Shown here in pieces: positions 42,468-50,720 of a DNA stretch of 64,000 nt. The notes below the pieces were generated by a model, which did not search any database, was not told where the DNA came from, and worked only from the letters and a program-made list of their open reading frames with translations. Positions within the stretch are counted from its first letter, which is position 1; each line of letters begins with the position of its first letter. The position numbers and the translations under genes are program-made. The DNA lies in contig OZ240673.1 of assembly GCA_965198755.1 (NCBI GenBank), positions 930,001 to 994,000 of the forward strand, given 5' to 3'. Origin of the DNA: BOG-908 sp963692875. GTDB taxonomy: Bacteria > Pseudomonadota > Alphaproteobacteria > Acetobacterales > Acetobacteraceae.

Positions 42468-43418
42468 ATGTTCACCCGCCCCCTCTTCCGCTTCGTCCCC
42501 GACAACACGCGCTTCGCCTTCATGCGCGCGCGTTTCTACGGGCTTGCCGGCTCCTTCATCCTCTCCGCGCTCTCCATCGGCCTGTTCTTCTACCCCGGCC
42601 TCCGCCTCGGCCTGGACTTCAAGGGCGGCATCACCGTCGAGGCCCGCACCCAAGGCCCGGCCGACTTCAACCACCTCCGCGCCGCCTTCGCGCAGGCCGG
42701 CGTGCCCACTGCGGGCCTGCAGCGCTTCGGCGCGCCGGACGACGTGCTCATCCGGCTGGACGCGCAAGCAACCCCGCAAGCCAACCAGGCCATGCAGCGC
42801 CAGGTCGAGCACGTGCTGGCCACCGCGCAACCCGGCTCACGCGTTCTTCGCAACGACGTCGTCGGCGCCTCCGTCAGCGCCGAGCTGTTCCGCAACGGCG
42901 TGCTGGCACTCGTCATCAGCCTCGGCATGATCTTCGCCTACATCTGGTTCCGCTTCGAATGGCAGTTCGCCGTCGGCGCCGTGGTCACGCTGCTGCTCGA
43001 CGTCACCAAGACGATCGGATTCCTCGTCATCACGCGCATCGAGTTCGACAGCGTGATGGTCGCGGCTATCCTCACCATCATCGGCTACTCCACCAACGAC
43101 AAGGTGGTCGTCTACGACCGCGTGCGCGAGAACCTGCGCAAATACAAGACGATGCCGTTACGGCAACTCATCGATCTCTCGATAAACGAAACGCTCAACC
43201 GCACGTTGGGCACGAGTTCCACGGTGTTTCTCGCCAGCGTGCCGCTCGCTTTGTTTGGCGGAGAAAGCCTGTCAGGTTTCGCGATGGCCATGCTGTTCGG
43301 CATCGCCATCGGCACTGTCAGCTCCATCATGATTGCGGCTCCCATCCTGCTGCTTCTGGGAGAGAACAGGTTGCGGCGCGAGGTGACTGCACCCGTCAAG
43401 ACGGCAACTGCGCGTTGA
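42468..43418 (+). CDS. secF: Protein translocase subunit SecF
   Basis: This is a 316-residue partner of SecD in the inner membrane. Six transmembrane helices can be placed, starting with GLAGSFILSALSIGLFFYPGL, then LGLDFKGGITVEA (family D1 motif), NGVLALVISLGMIFAYIWFRFEWQFA, the conserved MVAAILTIIGYSTNDKVVVYDRVREN, and NRTLGTSSTVFLASVPLALF. ATG 42468 is the first after repeat copy 19. Between copy 19 and the start are only about 25 bases, so any separate secF promoter would overlap the element. Confidence 0.95.
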   Translation: MFTRPLFRFVPDNTRFAFMRARFYGLAGSFILSALSIGLFFYPGLRLGLDFKGGITVEARTQGPADFNHLRAAFAQAGVPTAGLQRFGAPDDVLIRLDAQATPQANQAMQRQVEHVLATAQPGSRVLRNDVVGASVSAELFRNGVLALVISLGMIFAYIWFRFEWQFAVGAVVTLLLDVTKTIGFLVITRIEFDSVMVAAILTIIGYSTNDKVVVYDRVRENLRKYKTMPLRQLIDLSINETLNRTLGTSSTVFLASVPLALFGGESLSGFAMAMLFGIAIGTVSSIMIAAPILLLLGENRLRREVTAPVKTATAR

Positions 43419-43502
43419 AGCGCCGTCACAATCGCGTTTACACAAGCGGCTGATGCGATTCGTGCTTGCGCGCTGACGTGCTGCAGTGCGTTTGGAAAGC
43501 GC

Positions 43503-44645
43503 ATGTCAGCCGTCCCTCATCTTCGGTTTTTGTTAGTCGGTGCCGACGCCGCGTGGCGTAAGGTTGCCGAAGAGGTAGCTGCGCGCCGCAATGCGGCACT
43601 CGACGTGCAGCCTGACGTCAAGGCTGCACTCGCGTGGATGCTGCCGCCGAGCCATTGCTACGACTACGTGTTCGCCGTCGCACCACTTCGCTCCAAGGCA
43701 ATCGACGCGCTGGCCGGCATGCTTGACGAAGTCACTCTCCGGCCAACGCCACTGCTCCTGCTCGGCTGCGCAAACAGCGCCACCGCCACGCCGATGCGCT
43801 GCGTCGAACATCCGGACGCCGACGCGCTGGCCGCAGCGATGGGTGAGGACGCCGACACGTCATTGCCCAGCCTGCCGCCGATGCAACCCGCCGAGTTCGT
43901 CTCAACGCTGCATGCCGGCGGCCTACGCATGCGCTTCCAGCCGATCGTATGCGCCTCCGACCTGGCACCAATCGGCCTCGAAGCGCTTGCCCGCCTGCAT
44001 CACACCACCCGCGGCATCCTGCACCCGAAGGACTTCATCCCGCTCTCCATCGCCTGCGGCCGCGAACGCGTGCTGACCGGCATCGCAGCGGCCCGCACGT
44101 TCCTCGAGATCGGCTACCGGCTCCGCGAGACCGGCCTGTTCGTCACCCTCAACCTGCCGCTCGCCAGCGTCATGCACGAGAGCGCCGTGCAGCGCGGCGT
44201 CGAGCTCTGCGCGGTGGCCGGCGTCTGCCCCCGCGACATCCTCATCGAGGTGTTGGAAACCCGCACCGCGCCGGACCTCGGCCGTCTTCGCCACGCGCTC
44301 CTGCAATGGCGGCAAGCCGGCTTCCGCACCGCCATCGACGACGCCGGCCCCGCTTTGCCGCACTGGCGCGAGATGCTGGACCTGCCCTTCGACGTGCTGA
44401 AGCTGGACGGTGCGATGGTCGCCGACCCCGCGCAACACACCCTGCTCACCACCATCGTGGACGAAGCCAAGGCCCGTAACCGCTTCATCATCGCCGAGGG
44501 TATTGAGGACCAAGCCTGCCTCGACCGGGTGATGCAGCTCGGCGTGGACGCGCTGCAAGGCTTCCTGTTCTCACGGCCGCTGCCGGCGCCGGCGGTGACG
44601 ATCTGGCTGGAGCAGTGGCGAGGGCGGCAGAGGAAGGTCGCCTAA
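43503..44645 (+). CDS. EAL-domain protein (cyclic di-GMP phosphodiesterase-like)
   Basis: This is a 380-residue cytoplasmic protein with an N-terminal receiver-like domain (about 1-115, LLVGADAAWRKVAEE, without clear phospho-acceptor set) and a C-terminal EAL domain (140-375). Catalytic residues are largely kept: E160 of EAL, N217 (NLP in place of NLS), E249, D279 and D280 in DDAG (usually DDFG), K300 in KLDG, E332 in AEGIE and Q352. It is therefore probably an active phosphodiesterase degrading cyclic di-GMP, though the loop change is unusual. It follows secF by 84 bases. TAA is joined to copy 20. Confidence 0.85.
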   Translation: MSAVPHLRFLLVGADAAWRKVAEEVAARRNAALDVQPDVKAALAWMLPPSHCYDYVFAVAPLRSKAIDALAGMLDEVTLRPTPLLLLGCANSATATPMRCVEHPDADALAAAMGEDADTSLPSLPPMQPAEFVSTLHAGGLRMRFQPIVCASDLAPIGLEALARLHHTTRGILHPKDFIPLSIACGRERVLTGIAAARTFLEIGYRLRETGLFVTLNLPLASVMHESAVQRGVELCAVAGVCPRDILIEVLETRTAPDLGRLRHALLQWRQAGFRTAIDDAGPALPHWREMLDLPFDVLKLDGAMVADPAQHTLLTTIVDEAKARNRFIIAEGIEDQACLDRVMQLGVDALQGFLFSRPLPAPAVTIWLEQWRGRQRKVA

Positions 44646-44787
44646 GAAAGCAAGCAAGGCCTTCTTTTTCGAGAAAAAGAAGCAAAAAGCTTTGTCACGG
44701 CTGTCGCGGACTCGCCGGCCGGCGCCTACCCAGAGAACAAAAGTTTTTTGGTTCTTTTTTTCAAAAAAGAACTGCTTGCTTGCTTCC
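44646..44787. repeat. AT-rich inverted-repeat element, copy 20 (complete)
   Basis: The left arm is CTTC/GAAG with CGAG loop, and the right arm GGTTC/GAAC. Convergent genes: it follows the EAL gene TAA and supplies the stop codon for fau. Confidence 0.87.
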
Positions 44788-45348
44788 TGTCTCCACCACT
44801 TCCCGCTCGGTAACAATCACCGACAACGCCCGATCAAATGCGTCTGCCGGAACCACATCCACCTCCTGGGCCGCATAACCAAACCCGATCGCCAACCGGT
44901 CCGGCAGCTTCGCCAAGGTCCGGTCGTAATACCCGCTGCCGTAGCCGAGCCGCCGTCCGTGCCTGTCGAAAGCGAGCAGTGGCACGAACAGGATGTCGGG
45001 TATCGCCTCGCAGCCCTCTGGATGCTGGGTGCCGAAACGGCCTTGCCGCATCACGCAGCCCGGCTCCCAGCGCCGGAACGTCAACGCCTGGCCGCGCGCC
45101 GGCGTCTCCGGCAACACGACGCAGCAGCCTCGCTTGTGCAGGGCGGCGATCAGGGGCCGCAGGTCGATCTCGCCCGGCAACGGCCACGTCCCTGCGACCG
45201 TAGCGCCGGCCGGAATGCACAGGCGCGCAAGAACCAGGTCAGTGAGGGCCTTGCCGGCCTCTGGATCGAAGCCGGCGCGCCGCTCACGCATCTCGGCGCG
45301 CAGGGATGCTTTCTGGGCTGCAACGGACGGGGTGGCTTGCTTGCTCAA
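44761..45348 (-). CDS. fau: 5-formyltetrahydrofolate cyclo-ligase
   Basis: This is a 195-residue enzyme that turns 5-formyl-THF into 5,10-methenyl-THF using ATP. The signature LGYGSGYYDRTLA is present, as are PLPGEIDLRPL and DILFVPLLAFDRHGRRLG. It is cytoplasmic. The start is TTG 45348 (MSKQATPSVAAQ) or TTG 45354; the frame upstream is repeat copy 21. The last residues SKQAVLF and TGA come from repeat copy 20. The order zapA - 6S RNA - fau on one strand matches many proteobacteria. It is also known as ygfA. Confidence 0.9.
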   Translation of the reverse strand: MSKQATPSVAAQKASLRAEMRERRAGFDPEAGKALTDLVLARLCIPAGATVAGTWPLPGEIDLRPLIAALHKRGCCVVLPETPARGQALTFRRWEPGCVMRQGRFGTQHPEGCEAIPDILFVPLLAFDRHGRRLGYGSGYYDRTLAKLPDRLAIGFGYAAQEVDVVPADAFDRALSVIVTEREVVETGSKQAVLF

Positions 45349-45349
45349 A

Positions 45350-45488
45350 AGCAAAGCAAAGCCTTCTTTTTTGAAGAAAAGAAGCAAAAAACTTTTGTCT
45401 CTGGGGTGGGTGGCTGCGGGAAGGTCCGCGACAGCAAGGGTAAAAGTTTTTTGCTTCTTTTTTTCAAAAAAGAAGGCCTTGCTTGCTT
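45350..45488. repeat. AT-rich inverted-repeat element, copy 21 (complete)
   Basis: Both arms are CTTC/GAAG type with a ACTTTT core. The centre contains GTCCGCGACAGC. It separates the 6S RNA gene from fau. Confidence 0.87.
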
Positions 45489-45494
45489 GAGAAG

Positions 45495-45650
45495 TACGGA
45501 GCCGCCGAAGCCGTTGGCGTTCTCACCCCCCAGAGCCTGCTTGTGCAGGTGGGAACCAGATACCACGACCAAGATCGCGACAGCGCCAGCCCCCGAGGGG
45601 ATGCTTATCGGCCCCGGGGATGAAGTACCTGACGCACCCAGCAGCTCCGC
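45495..45650 (-). ncRNA. ssrS: 6S RNA
   Basis: Located between zapA and fau on the same strand, the classic place of 6S RNA in proteobacteria. Read on the minus strand, GGAGCTGC (near 45648) pairs with GCGGCTCC (near 45498) to close the molecule. Inside, complementary arms flank an unpaired region that would mimic an open promoter, and ACCTGCACAAGCAGGC forms a hairpin. 6S RNA binds the sigma-70 RNA polymerase. The ends are estimated from the closing stem. Confidence 0.75.
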
Positions 45651-45659
45651 CCACCCTAT

Positions 45660-45986
45660 CTAGGTCTGCTCGAGCCCCTGCGCAATCTCCTCGGCACGAT
45701 CGGCCAGCCGCGCCAGCCGCCGGCGTGCTTCTGCCTCGGCCTGTGGTTGCCGCGCGAGGTCGGATTGCAGCTTGGTCAGCAGGTTCGTCTGGTCGTGCAG
45801 CTCGTCGGCCATCAGCAGGGCTGCCAGCACCAGCAGCCGGCTCTCGCCGCTCTGCCCGCCCAGCGCCTTGATGCTGTCGATGCGGTGCTCCACCTCGGAG
45901 GCCATCTGCAGCAGGTGCTGCTCCTGCCCGTCGTCGCAGCCCACGGTGTAGGCGTAGCCGTTTATCTTGATGGTGAGCTGGGCCAT
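45660..45986 (-). CDS. zapA: Cell division protein ZapA
   Basis: This is a 108-residue FtsZ-ring stabilising protein. It opens MAQLTIKINGYAYTVGCDDGQEQHL, the ZapA beta-hairpin and helix, and continues as a long coiled coil (MADELHDQTNLLTKLQSDL to RLADRAEEIAQGLEQ) used for tetramer formation. AGGAGG lies ten bases upstream of ATG 45986; the in-frame start at 46004 lacks such a site. The TAG stop lies about ten bases from the 6S RNA. Confidence 0.88.
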   Translation of the reverse strand: MAQLTIKINGYAYTVGCDDGQEQHLLQMASEVEHRIDSIKALGGQSGESRLLVLAALLMADELHDQTNLLTKLQSDLARQPQAEAEARRRLARLADRAEEIAQGLEQT

Positions 45987-46031
45987 GTCTCTCGCCTCCT
46001 GCAATGCGTGGTTGCGTGTTGTGCGGCTACA

Positions 46032-46232
46032 TCAGTCTGCCGAGTCGCGGCCCAGCACTGCGCGCAGCTCTGCGATCAGCACGTCCAGCCGGGCGGCAAG
46101 CTCATGGTTCTCCGTCGGGCGACGGTCGGAGCCGCGCGCGGCCGCGTCGCCGTAGCCTGCGCGCGCGATGCGGGTCAGCGCTGCTTCCAGCCGGGCGGTA
46201 TCGTCCGGCTGGTTGTTTGCTCCGTCCGCCAT
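46032..46232 (-). CDS. Small coiled-coil protein upstream of zapA
   Basis: This is a 66-residue acidic helical protein (RLEAALTRIARAGY, then HELAARLDVLIAELRAVLG) resembling the DUF4164-type proteins found next to zapA in alphaproteobacteria. ATG 46232 has AGGGG upstream; the frame is open to 46292 but lacks a start signal there. It is probably cotranscribed with zapA, 45 bases ahead of it, and may contribute to cell division, but this is only inferred from position. Confidence 0.65.
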   Translation of the reverse strand: MADGANNQPDDTARLEAALTRIARAGYGDAAARGSDRRPTENHELAARLDVLIAELRAVLGRDSAD

Positions 46233-46443
46233 GTCGACCCCTGCTCGGCGCAGATCGTGCGCCTGCGCCTCTGCTTGCGCCCCGGCTTTCACCGCTTGCT
46301 AAACGCCGGCTTGTGCCGCTTGCCGCACCCCGGCTTGTGCCGTCGTCTGCACTCATCCTGCAAACATACACGGCGTGTGACCGGATGTTGCGCGACTTCC
46401 ACCACGCTTGAAGAGAAAGCCCGCAGGCGCTTGAACGTCAAGC

Positions 46444-46899
46444 ATGGCGGTGATCGTGCACGGGCTCGGCATGGCGTGTCTGGCGCTTCGGGCCGGGCAG
46501 GCGTGTTGCCGTCCGGTCACCCTGCTTTCCGCCGAAGGTGCTGCGGCCTATGCTGGCGTGGGCTGGTGGCGCGCTTTGGTCGCAGCCGCGCACCAGGCGG
46601 TCCCGGGCTGCCAGCTGACGGACATCCTCGACTGTGGCGATGCGCCAGGCCGCGCGCTGGAAGCCCTGCGGGCCGGCCAGCAGACACTCGTGCTGCGCAG
46701 CGGCGAGCGTGTCTGGGCAGACATCGCGTGGCGAGCGCAGTCGTGTGGCGCCGCGCTGCTGGCTACGGCGCCGGCGGCGCTCGACCTGGGTCAGCCTGGC
46801 GCCGCGCGACGCCTCTCCGCGTGGCTGGCCAGGGACGCAAGGGGCGCGCCAACGGGCGTGCCGACGGGCGCGAGTGACACGGAAGAAGGCATCGGTTAA
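46444..46899 (+). CDS. Hypothetical protein preceding fructose-bisphosphate aldolase
   Basis: This is a 151-residue soluble protein (MAVIVHGLGMACLALRAGQ, with CRPVTLLSAEGAAAYAGVGWWRALVAAA and ILDCGDAPGRALEALRAG). It reads like an alpha/beta domain; the C-terminal part (APTGVPTGASDTEEG) is low complexity. I recognise no family. It is in the same direction as the aldolase gene, 33 bases ahead of it, so probably in one operon. The start lacks a strong ribosome-binding site. Confidence 0.55.
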   Translation: MAVIVHGLGMACLALRAGQACCRPVTLLSAEGAAAYAGVGWWRALVAAAHQAVPGCQLTDILDCGDAPGRALEALRAGQQTLVLRSGERVWADIAWRAQSCGAALLATAPAALDLGQPGAARRLSAWLARDARGAPTGVPTGASDTEEGIG

Positions 46900-46932
46900 G
46901 CGGCACCCCAAGCCAAGGCCGGAGAGACCGCC

Positions 46933-47865
46933 ATGAACGTCACCGCAGAAGTCCGTCGCATCCTCAGGAACTACGAGAGCGACAACCCAGGCGTAAAAGC
47001 AAACCTGGTCCGCATGCTGATGGAGGGCAAGCTGCGCGGCACCGGCCGGCTGGTGATCCTACCGGTAGACCAGGGTTTCGAGCACGGCCCGGCCCGCAGC
47101 TTCGCGCCCAACCCGGCCGCCTACGACCCGCACTACCACTTCCAGCTCGCCATCGACGCGGGCCTGTCCGCCTACGCCGCCCCGCTCGGCATGATCGAGG
47201 CGGGTGCCTCCACCTTCGCCGGCCAGATCCCGCTGATCCTGAAGCTCAACTCCAGCAACTCGCTGGCGACCGAGAAGGACCAGGCGGTCACCGGCTCGGT
47301 GTCCGACGCGCTGCGGCTGGGCTGCTCGGCGATCGGCTTCACCATCTACCCGGGCAGCGAGTACGCCTTCAGCCAGATGGACCAGCTGCGAGACCTGGCC
47401 GAAGAGGCCAAGGATGCCGGCCTGGTGGTGGTGGTGTGGAGCTACCCGCGCGGCCCGATGCTGGACAAGGCGGGCGAGACCGCGCTCGACATCTGCGCCT
47501 ACGCCGCTCACATGGCGGCCCTGATGGGGGCCCACATCATCAAGGTGAAGCCGCCCACCGACCACCTCAGCCTGCCCGCCGCAGTCAAGGTCTACGAGGA
47601 GCAGCATATCCCGCGCGCCACGATGGCCGAGCGCGTGCGCCACGTGGTGCAGAGCTGCTTCGACGGCCGCCGCATCGTCGTGTTCTCCGGCGGCGAGAAC
47701 AACAAGAACACCGAGGAGCTGCTGCACACCATCCAGGGCATCCGTGACGGCGGTGCCAACGGCGCGATCATCGGGCGCAATACGTTCCAGCGGCCGAGGG
47801 CCGAGGCATTGGAGCTACTGGGCAAGGTGATCGAGATCTACCGCAAGCCGGTGAGCGCAGCCTAA
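46933..47865 (+). CDS. Class I fructose-bisphosphate aldolase (DhnA type)
   Basis: This is a 310-residue Schiff-base aldolase of the archaeal/DhnA type, interconverting fructose-1,6-bisphosphate with glyceraldehyde-3-phosphate and dihydroxyacetone phosphate. Visible are ILPVDQGFEHGPARSF (substrate loop), LILKLNSSNSL, VVVVWSYPRGPML, the HIIKVKPPTDH segment with the Schiff-base lysine (K204 or K206) and FSGGENN, the phosphate site. GGAGAGA precedes ATG 46933. It is cytoplasmic. Its TAA merges with repeat copy 22. Confidence 0.92.
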   Translation: MNVTAEVRRILRNYESDNPGVKANLVRMLMEGKLRGTGRLVILPVDQGFEHGPARSFAPNPAAYDPHYHFQLAIDAGLSAYAAPLGMIEAGASTFAGQIPLILKLNSSNSLATEKDQAVTGSVSDALRLGCSAIGFTIYPGSEYAFSQMDQLRDLAEEAKDAGLVVVVWSYPRGPMLDKAGETALDICAYAAHMAALMGAHIIKVKPPTDHLSLPAAVKVYEEQHIPRATMAERVRHVVQSCFDGRRIVVFSGGENNKNTEELLHTIQGIRDGGANGAIIGRNTFQRPRAEALELLGKVIEIYRKPVSAA

Positions 47866-47999
47866 GCGGTTCTTTTTTGAAAAAAGAATCAAAAAGCTTT
47901 TGGTTCCTCGGGTGTCGGAAGCTGAAACTACTCGTTTCAGTCTGCGTCAGGGAGCAAAAGTTTTTTGCTTCTTTTTTTCAAAAAAGAAGGCCTTGCTTT
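47865..47999. repeat. AT-rich inverted-repeat element, copy 22 (complete)
   Basis: The left arm is GGTTC with GAATC, the centre contains CTGAAACTACTCGTTTCAG (a small palindrome), and the right arm is CTTC/GAAGGCC. It lies head-to-tail; the right end is four bases before the thiE ATG. Confidence 0.87.
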
Positions 48000-48003
48000 C
48001 TTC

Positions 48004-48630
48004 ATGACCCACGACTGCCGCCTCTACCTGATAACCCCCCCTGCCCTGTCGGCTGACTTTCCTGAAATGCTCGCCGCCGCACTGGACGCCGGCGACGTCG
48101 CCGCCCTGCAACTGCGGCTGAAGGACGTAGACGACGACACCATTCGCAGCGCCGTGGACCTGGTCCGTCCCATCGCCCACGCCCACAACGTGGCACTGAT
48201 ACTCAACGACCGTCCGGACATCGCGGTTGAGACCGGTTGCGACGGCGCGCATGTCGGCACCGACGACATGCCGCTCGCCGATGCGCGCCGCGTGCTCGGG
48301 CGCGGGTTGCAGCTCGGTGTCTCCTGCTACGACAGCCGGGACCTGGCCTTGCGCGCCGGCGAGGCGAACGCCGACTATGTTGCGTTCGGCGCGTTCTTCC
48401 CGAGTGGCACGAAGACGACCGGCTACCAGGCCGATACCGAACTGCTGTCCTGGTGGTCGGAGCTGATGGAGCTGCCGGTGGTGGCGATCGGCGGCATCGA
48501 CGCGGAAAACTGCGGCCCGCTGGTGCGTGCCGGCGCCAATTTCCTCGCGGTGATCGGCGCCGTCTGGGGACACCCGGGCGGTGCAGCGGCGGGTGTTCGC
48601 GCGATGGTCGCGGCGATCGCCGCGGCCTGA
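48004..48630 (+). CDS. thiE: Thiamine phosphate synthase
   Basis: This is a 208-residue TIM-barrel enzyme joining the pyrimidine and thiazole halves of thiamine. Family motifs: RLYLITPP at the start, ALQLRLKD (diphosphate-binding), ILNDRPDIAVETGCDGAHVG with the conserved ND and D, and GVSCYDSRDLALRAGE, then FGAFFPSGTKTTGY and VAIGGIDAENC. It is cytoplasmic. It is separate from the thiS-thiG operon at 62.4 kb and no TPP riboswitch is visible ahead of it. The repeat copy 22 end, AAAAGAAGG, may act as its ribosome-binding site. Confidence 0.9.
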   Translation: MTHDCRLYLITPPALSADFPEMLAAALDAGDVAALQLRLKDVDDDTIRSAVDLVRPIAHAHNVALILNDRPDIAVETGCDGAHVGTDDMPLADARRVLGRGLQLGVSCYDSRDLALRAGEANADYVAFGAFFPSGTKTTGYQADTELLSWWSELMELPVVAIGGIDAENCGPLVRAGANFLAVIGAVWGHPGGAAAGVRAMVAAIAAA

Positions 48631-48811
48631 CGTGCCGCAACGTTCCGCGATCGGACGATACGGTCGATCACGTAAAAGCTGAAGGCGGGGGAGTCCGTCA
48701 GGCCTGGATCGACGATCGTGAGAAGGCGAGCCCAACTGCAGAGAGAAGACGTTCGGACATGACGGCGCGGGCGCCCGGATACGAGAGCCTGACGTGGTGG
48801 GCGGAAGTTGG

Positions 48812-48940
48812 GCAAGGCAAGCAGTTCTTTTTTGAAAAAAAGAACCAAAAAACTTTTGTTCCTTTGGACGCGGGTTGCGGAAACGTGCGCGGTAGAAATG
48901 ACAAAAGGTGTTTTGCTGTTTCAGTATCCGTTTCAAAAAT
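48812..48940. repeat. AT-rich inverted-repeat element, copy 23 (right arm decayed)
   Basis: It has a good GTTC/GAACC left arm. The right part reads GACAAAAGGTGTTTTGCTGTTTC and is strongly changed. It lies alone in a gene-poor stretch. Confidence 0.7.
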
Positions 48941-49342
48941 CGGCAGGGTCAGTTAGCTGGCGTGGTTTTTCGAGCAACGGAGCGGATCGGCTTGCCTGCG
49001 CGTCGGTCCGATCGGGCATGCCGATCCCCTTGAGGCCATGAGCACCGGAGCGTCGTACGAGTAGCACGCTACCACATGACAAGATGTCGTCACATGGCCA
49101 CCAGGGCAACCTTTCAACCGGACACTCAGAAAAGAGCCGGTTACCGAGGACTGGGGTTCAAGGCGACGCGCTGCTCGTTGCAGGAGCAACAACATCACTG
49201 GTGATGCAGGCAGACACATGCGAAGTCCCCGCCGCGTTGTTTACCAGGCGGTGTGGAACAACAGCCTGACTGGCAGAATGCCTGTTTGAGTTGATGTTCA
49301 CCAGCAGGCCAAAACACTGACTCGCGCACTGGCTGCCGGCGA
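48941..49342. other. Gene-free stretch between repeat copies 23 and 24
   Basis: About 400 bases with no credible frame, hairpin or promoter. Codon patterns on both strands look random and the composition is less GC-rich than genes nearby. Confidence 0.45.
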
Positions 49343-49476
49343 GAAAGCAAGGCCTTCTTTTTCGAGAAGAAGCAAAAAGCTTCTGCCTCTGCTGTCGCGG
49401 ACTCTCCTCGCAGCGAGTACTCAACGGAACAAAGCTTTTGATTTTGTTTCTTAAAATAAGGACTACTTTCTTTCCC
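49343..49476. repeat. AT-rich inverted-repeat element, copy 24 (right arm decayed)
   Basis: The left arm is CTTC/GAAG with a short deletion in the CGAG loop, then GCTGTCGCGGACTCTC. The right arm is recognisable but changed (AAAGCTTTTGATTTTGTTTC). Confidence 0.7.
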
Positions 49477-49741
49477 AGTCACCGAAGGACGTCTCGGGCG
49501 GCCGATACTAAGCGGGAGCAATCGCGTTCCCGTTCGCCGGCAACGACGCAGGCAGCATGCCCGTATAATCGAACTAACCGTCTACGCACCAGAAGTGCAC
49601 CACAGTATTGAACGCAGGCGCAACGGTCTTCACGCGAAATGTTACTTGTTGCAAAGTTACGCCCTGCTAATCAGTTGCGTCGTCCGAAGATGTTCTAATG
49701 TCTGGGACATACGGCCGTCTGTAAAGGAGATGGTGCACATC

Positions 49742-50401
49742 ATGAGAAGACTTTTGCAATCCGCAGCAGTCATTGCCGGCGCGGTGTTGTCGGCCCACAC
49801 TGCTGCCGCTTCCGTCGTCACACTGACGTTCGAAGGTATCGGCAACAACAATCAGATCGGCAACTACTACGACGGGGGCGCGGGCGGTAATCTCGGCGTC
49901 TCGTTCGGGGCCGACTCGCTCTCGCTCGTGTCGACCCAGGAGGGCGGCAGCGGCAGTTTCACCAACGCTCCCTCCGGAGATACCGTCGCGTATTTCCTAA
50001 CCGGTGCCGGTGACGTCATGAACGTGGCGCACGGATTTAACACCGGCTTTGGCTTCTACTATGCCGATCAGGTCGGCTTCACCGGAAGCATCCAGGTCTA
50101 TAGCGGCCTGAACGGCAAGGGCGCCCTGCTGGCCAATCTGCTCCTTCCCAGCACGCCCGACCCCTACAACGTCTTCGTCCCGATCGGCGTGGCGTTCAAA
50201 GGCACCGCCGAATCGGTCATCTTCGGTGGCTCAGCCAACTATATCGCCTTCGACAACGTCACTCTCGGAGCCACCATCCCCGTGGGTGTTCCAGAGCCCG
50301 TTTCCATGGGCGTGTTCGGTGCAGGTCTGGCGGTCCTGGCCACAGTGGTCGCAAGGCGGCGGCGGCAAGGCGGAGGACGGGCGTCGTTCATGCCGGCCTG
50401 A
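49742..50401 (+). CDS. PEP-CTERM sorting-signal protein
   Basis: This is a 219-residue exported protein with an N-terminal signal peptide (MRRLLQSAAVIAGAVLSAH to AAAS). It ends in a PEP-CTERM tripartite signal: VPEP, then a hydrophobic helix (MGVFGAGLAVLATVV) and RRRR. Such proteins are processed by exosortase and usually attached to the exopolysaccharide matrix; no exosortase gene is in the window. The body is beta-rich (VVTLTFEGIGNNNQIGNYYDGG, SVSFGADSLSLVS-like). AAAGGAG lies upstream; ATG 49742 gives the best spacing, ATG 49730 being too close. Confidence 0.82.
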   Translation: MRRLLQSAAVIAGAVLSAHTAAASVVTLTFEGIGNNNQIGNYYDGGAGGNLGVSFGADSLSLVSTQEGGSGSFTNAPSGDTVAYFLTGAGDVMNVAHGFNTGFGFYYADQVGFTGSIQVYSGLNGKGALLANLLLPSTPDPYNVFVPIGVAFKGTAESVIFGGSANYIAFDNVTLGATIPVGVPEPVSMGVFGAGLAVLATVVARRRRQGGGRASFMPA

Positions 50402-50462
50402 AACCCAGCAGGGGAGAGTGGCAATTCCCGGTCTCTCGGGCTGGTCGTCTGGAGTTTCGCTG

Positions 50463-50615
50463 GAGCAAAGCAAGCAGTATCTAGAAAGGACCAAAAGACG
50501 TCTGTCCCTGGGCTGCGGCAACAGCCGTCCACGCCAGGACGGTTGGGGGCGCATGCACCAGCGCAGGGACATAGGTTTTCGCTTCTTTTTCTCAAAAATA
50601 AGGCCTAGCTTCCCC
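50463..50615. repeat. AT-rich inverted-repeat element, copy 25 (both arms decayed)
   Basis: GCAAAGCAAGCAGTATCTAG and GGACCAAAAGACGTCTGTCC stand where the left arm should be; the right end reads TTTTCGCTTCTTTTTCTC, then AAAATAAGGCCTAGCTT. The oldest-looking copy in the window. Confidence 0.55.
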
Positions 50616-50720
50616 TGCGCCTCCACCCACCGCTCCCTTGACCCCCTGCCCCCTTTCGGCCATTGACCCGCGCACCTTCGGCCAGCCCCAGGCCGCATCC
50701 TGCACGGAACGACACGACAT

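Noticed and set aside
47866..48003. TPP riboswitch before thiE
   Set aside because: The gap is filled by copy 22, with no CTGAGA or ACCTGATC blocks.
50616..50720. SAM riboswitch before metK
   Set aside because: I looked for SAM-I, SAM-II and SAH-type conserved blocks in the leader and saw none.
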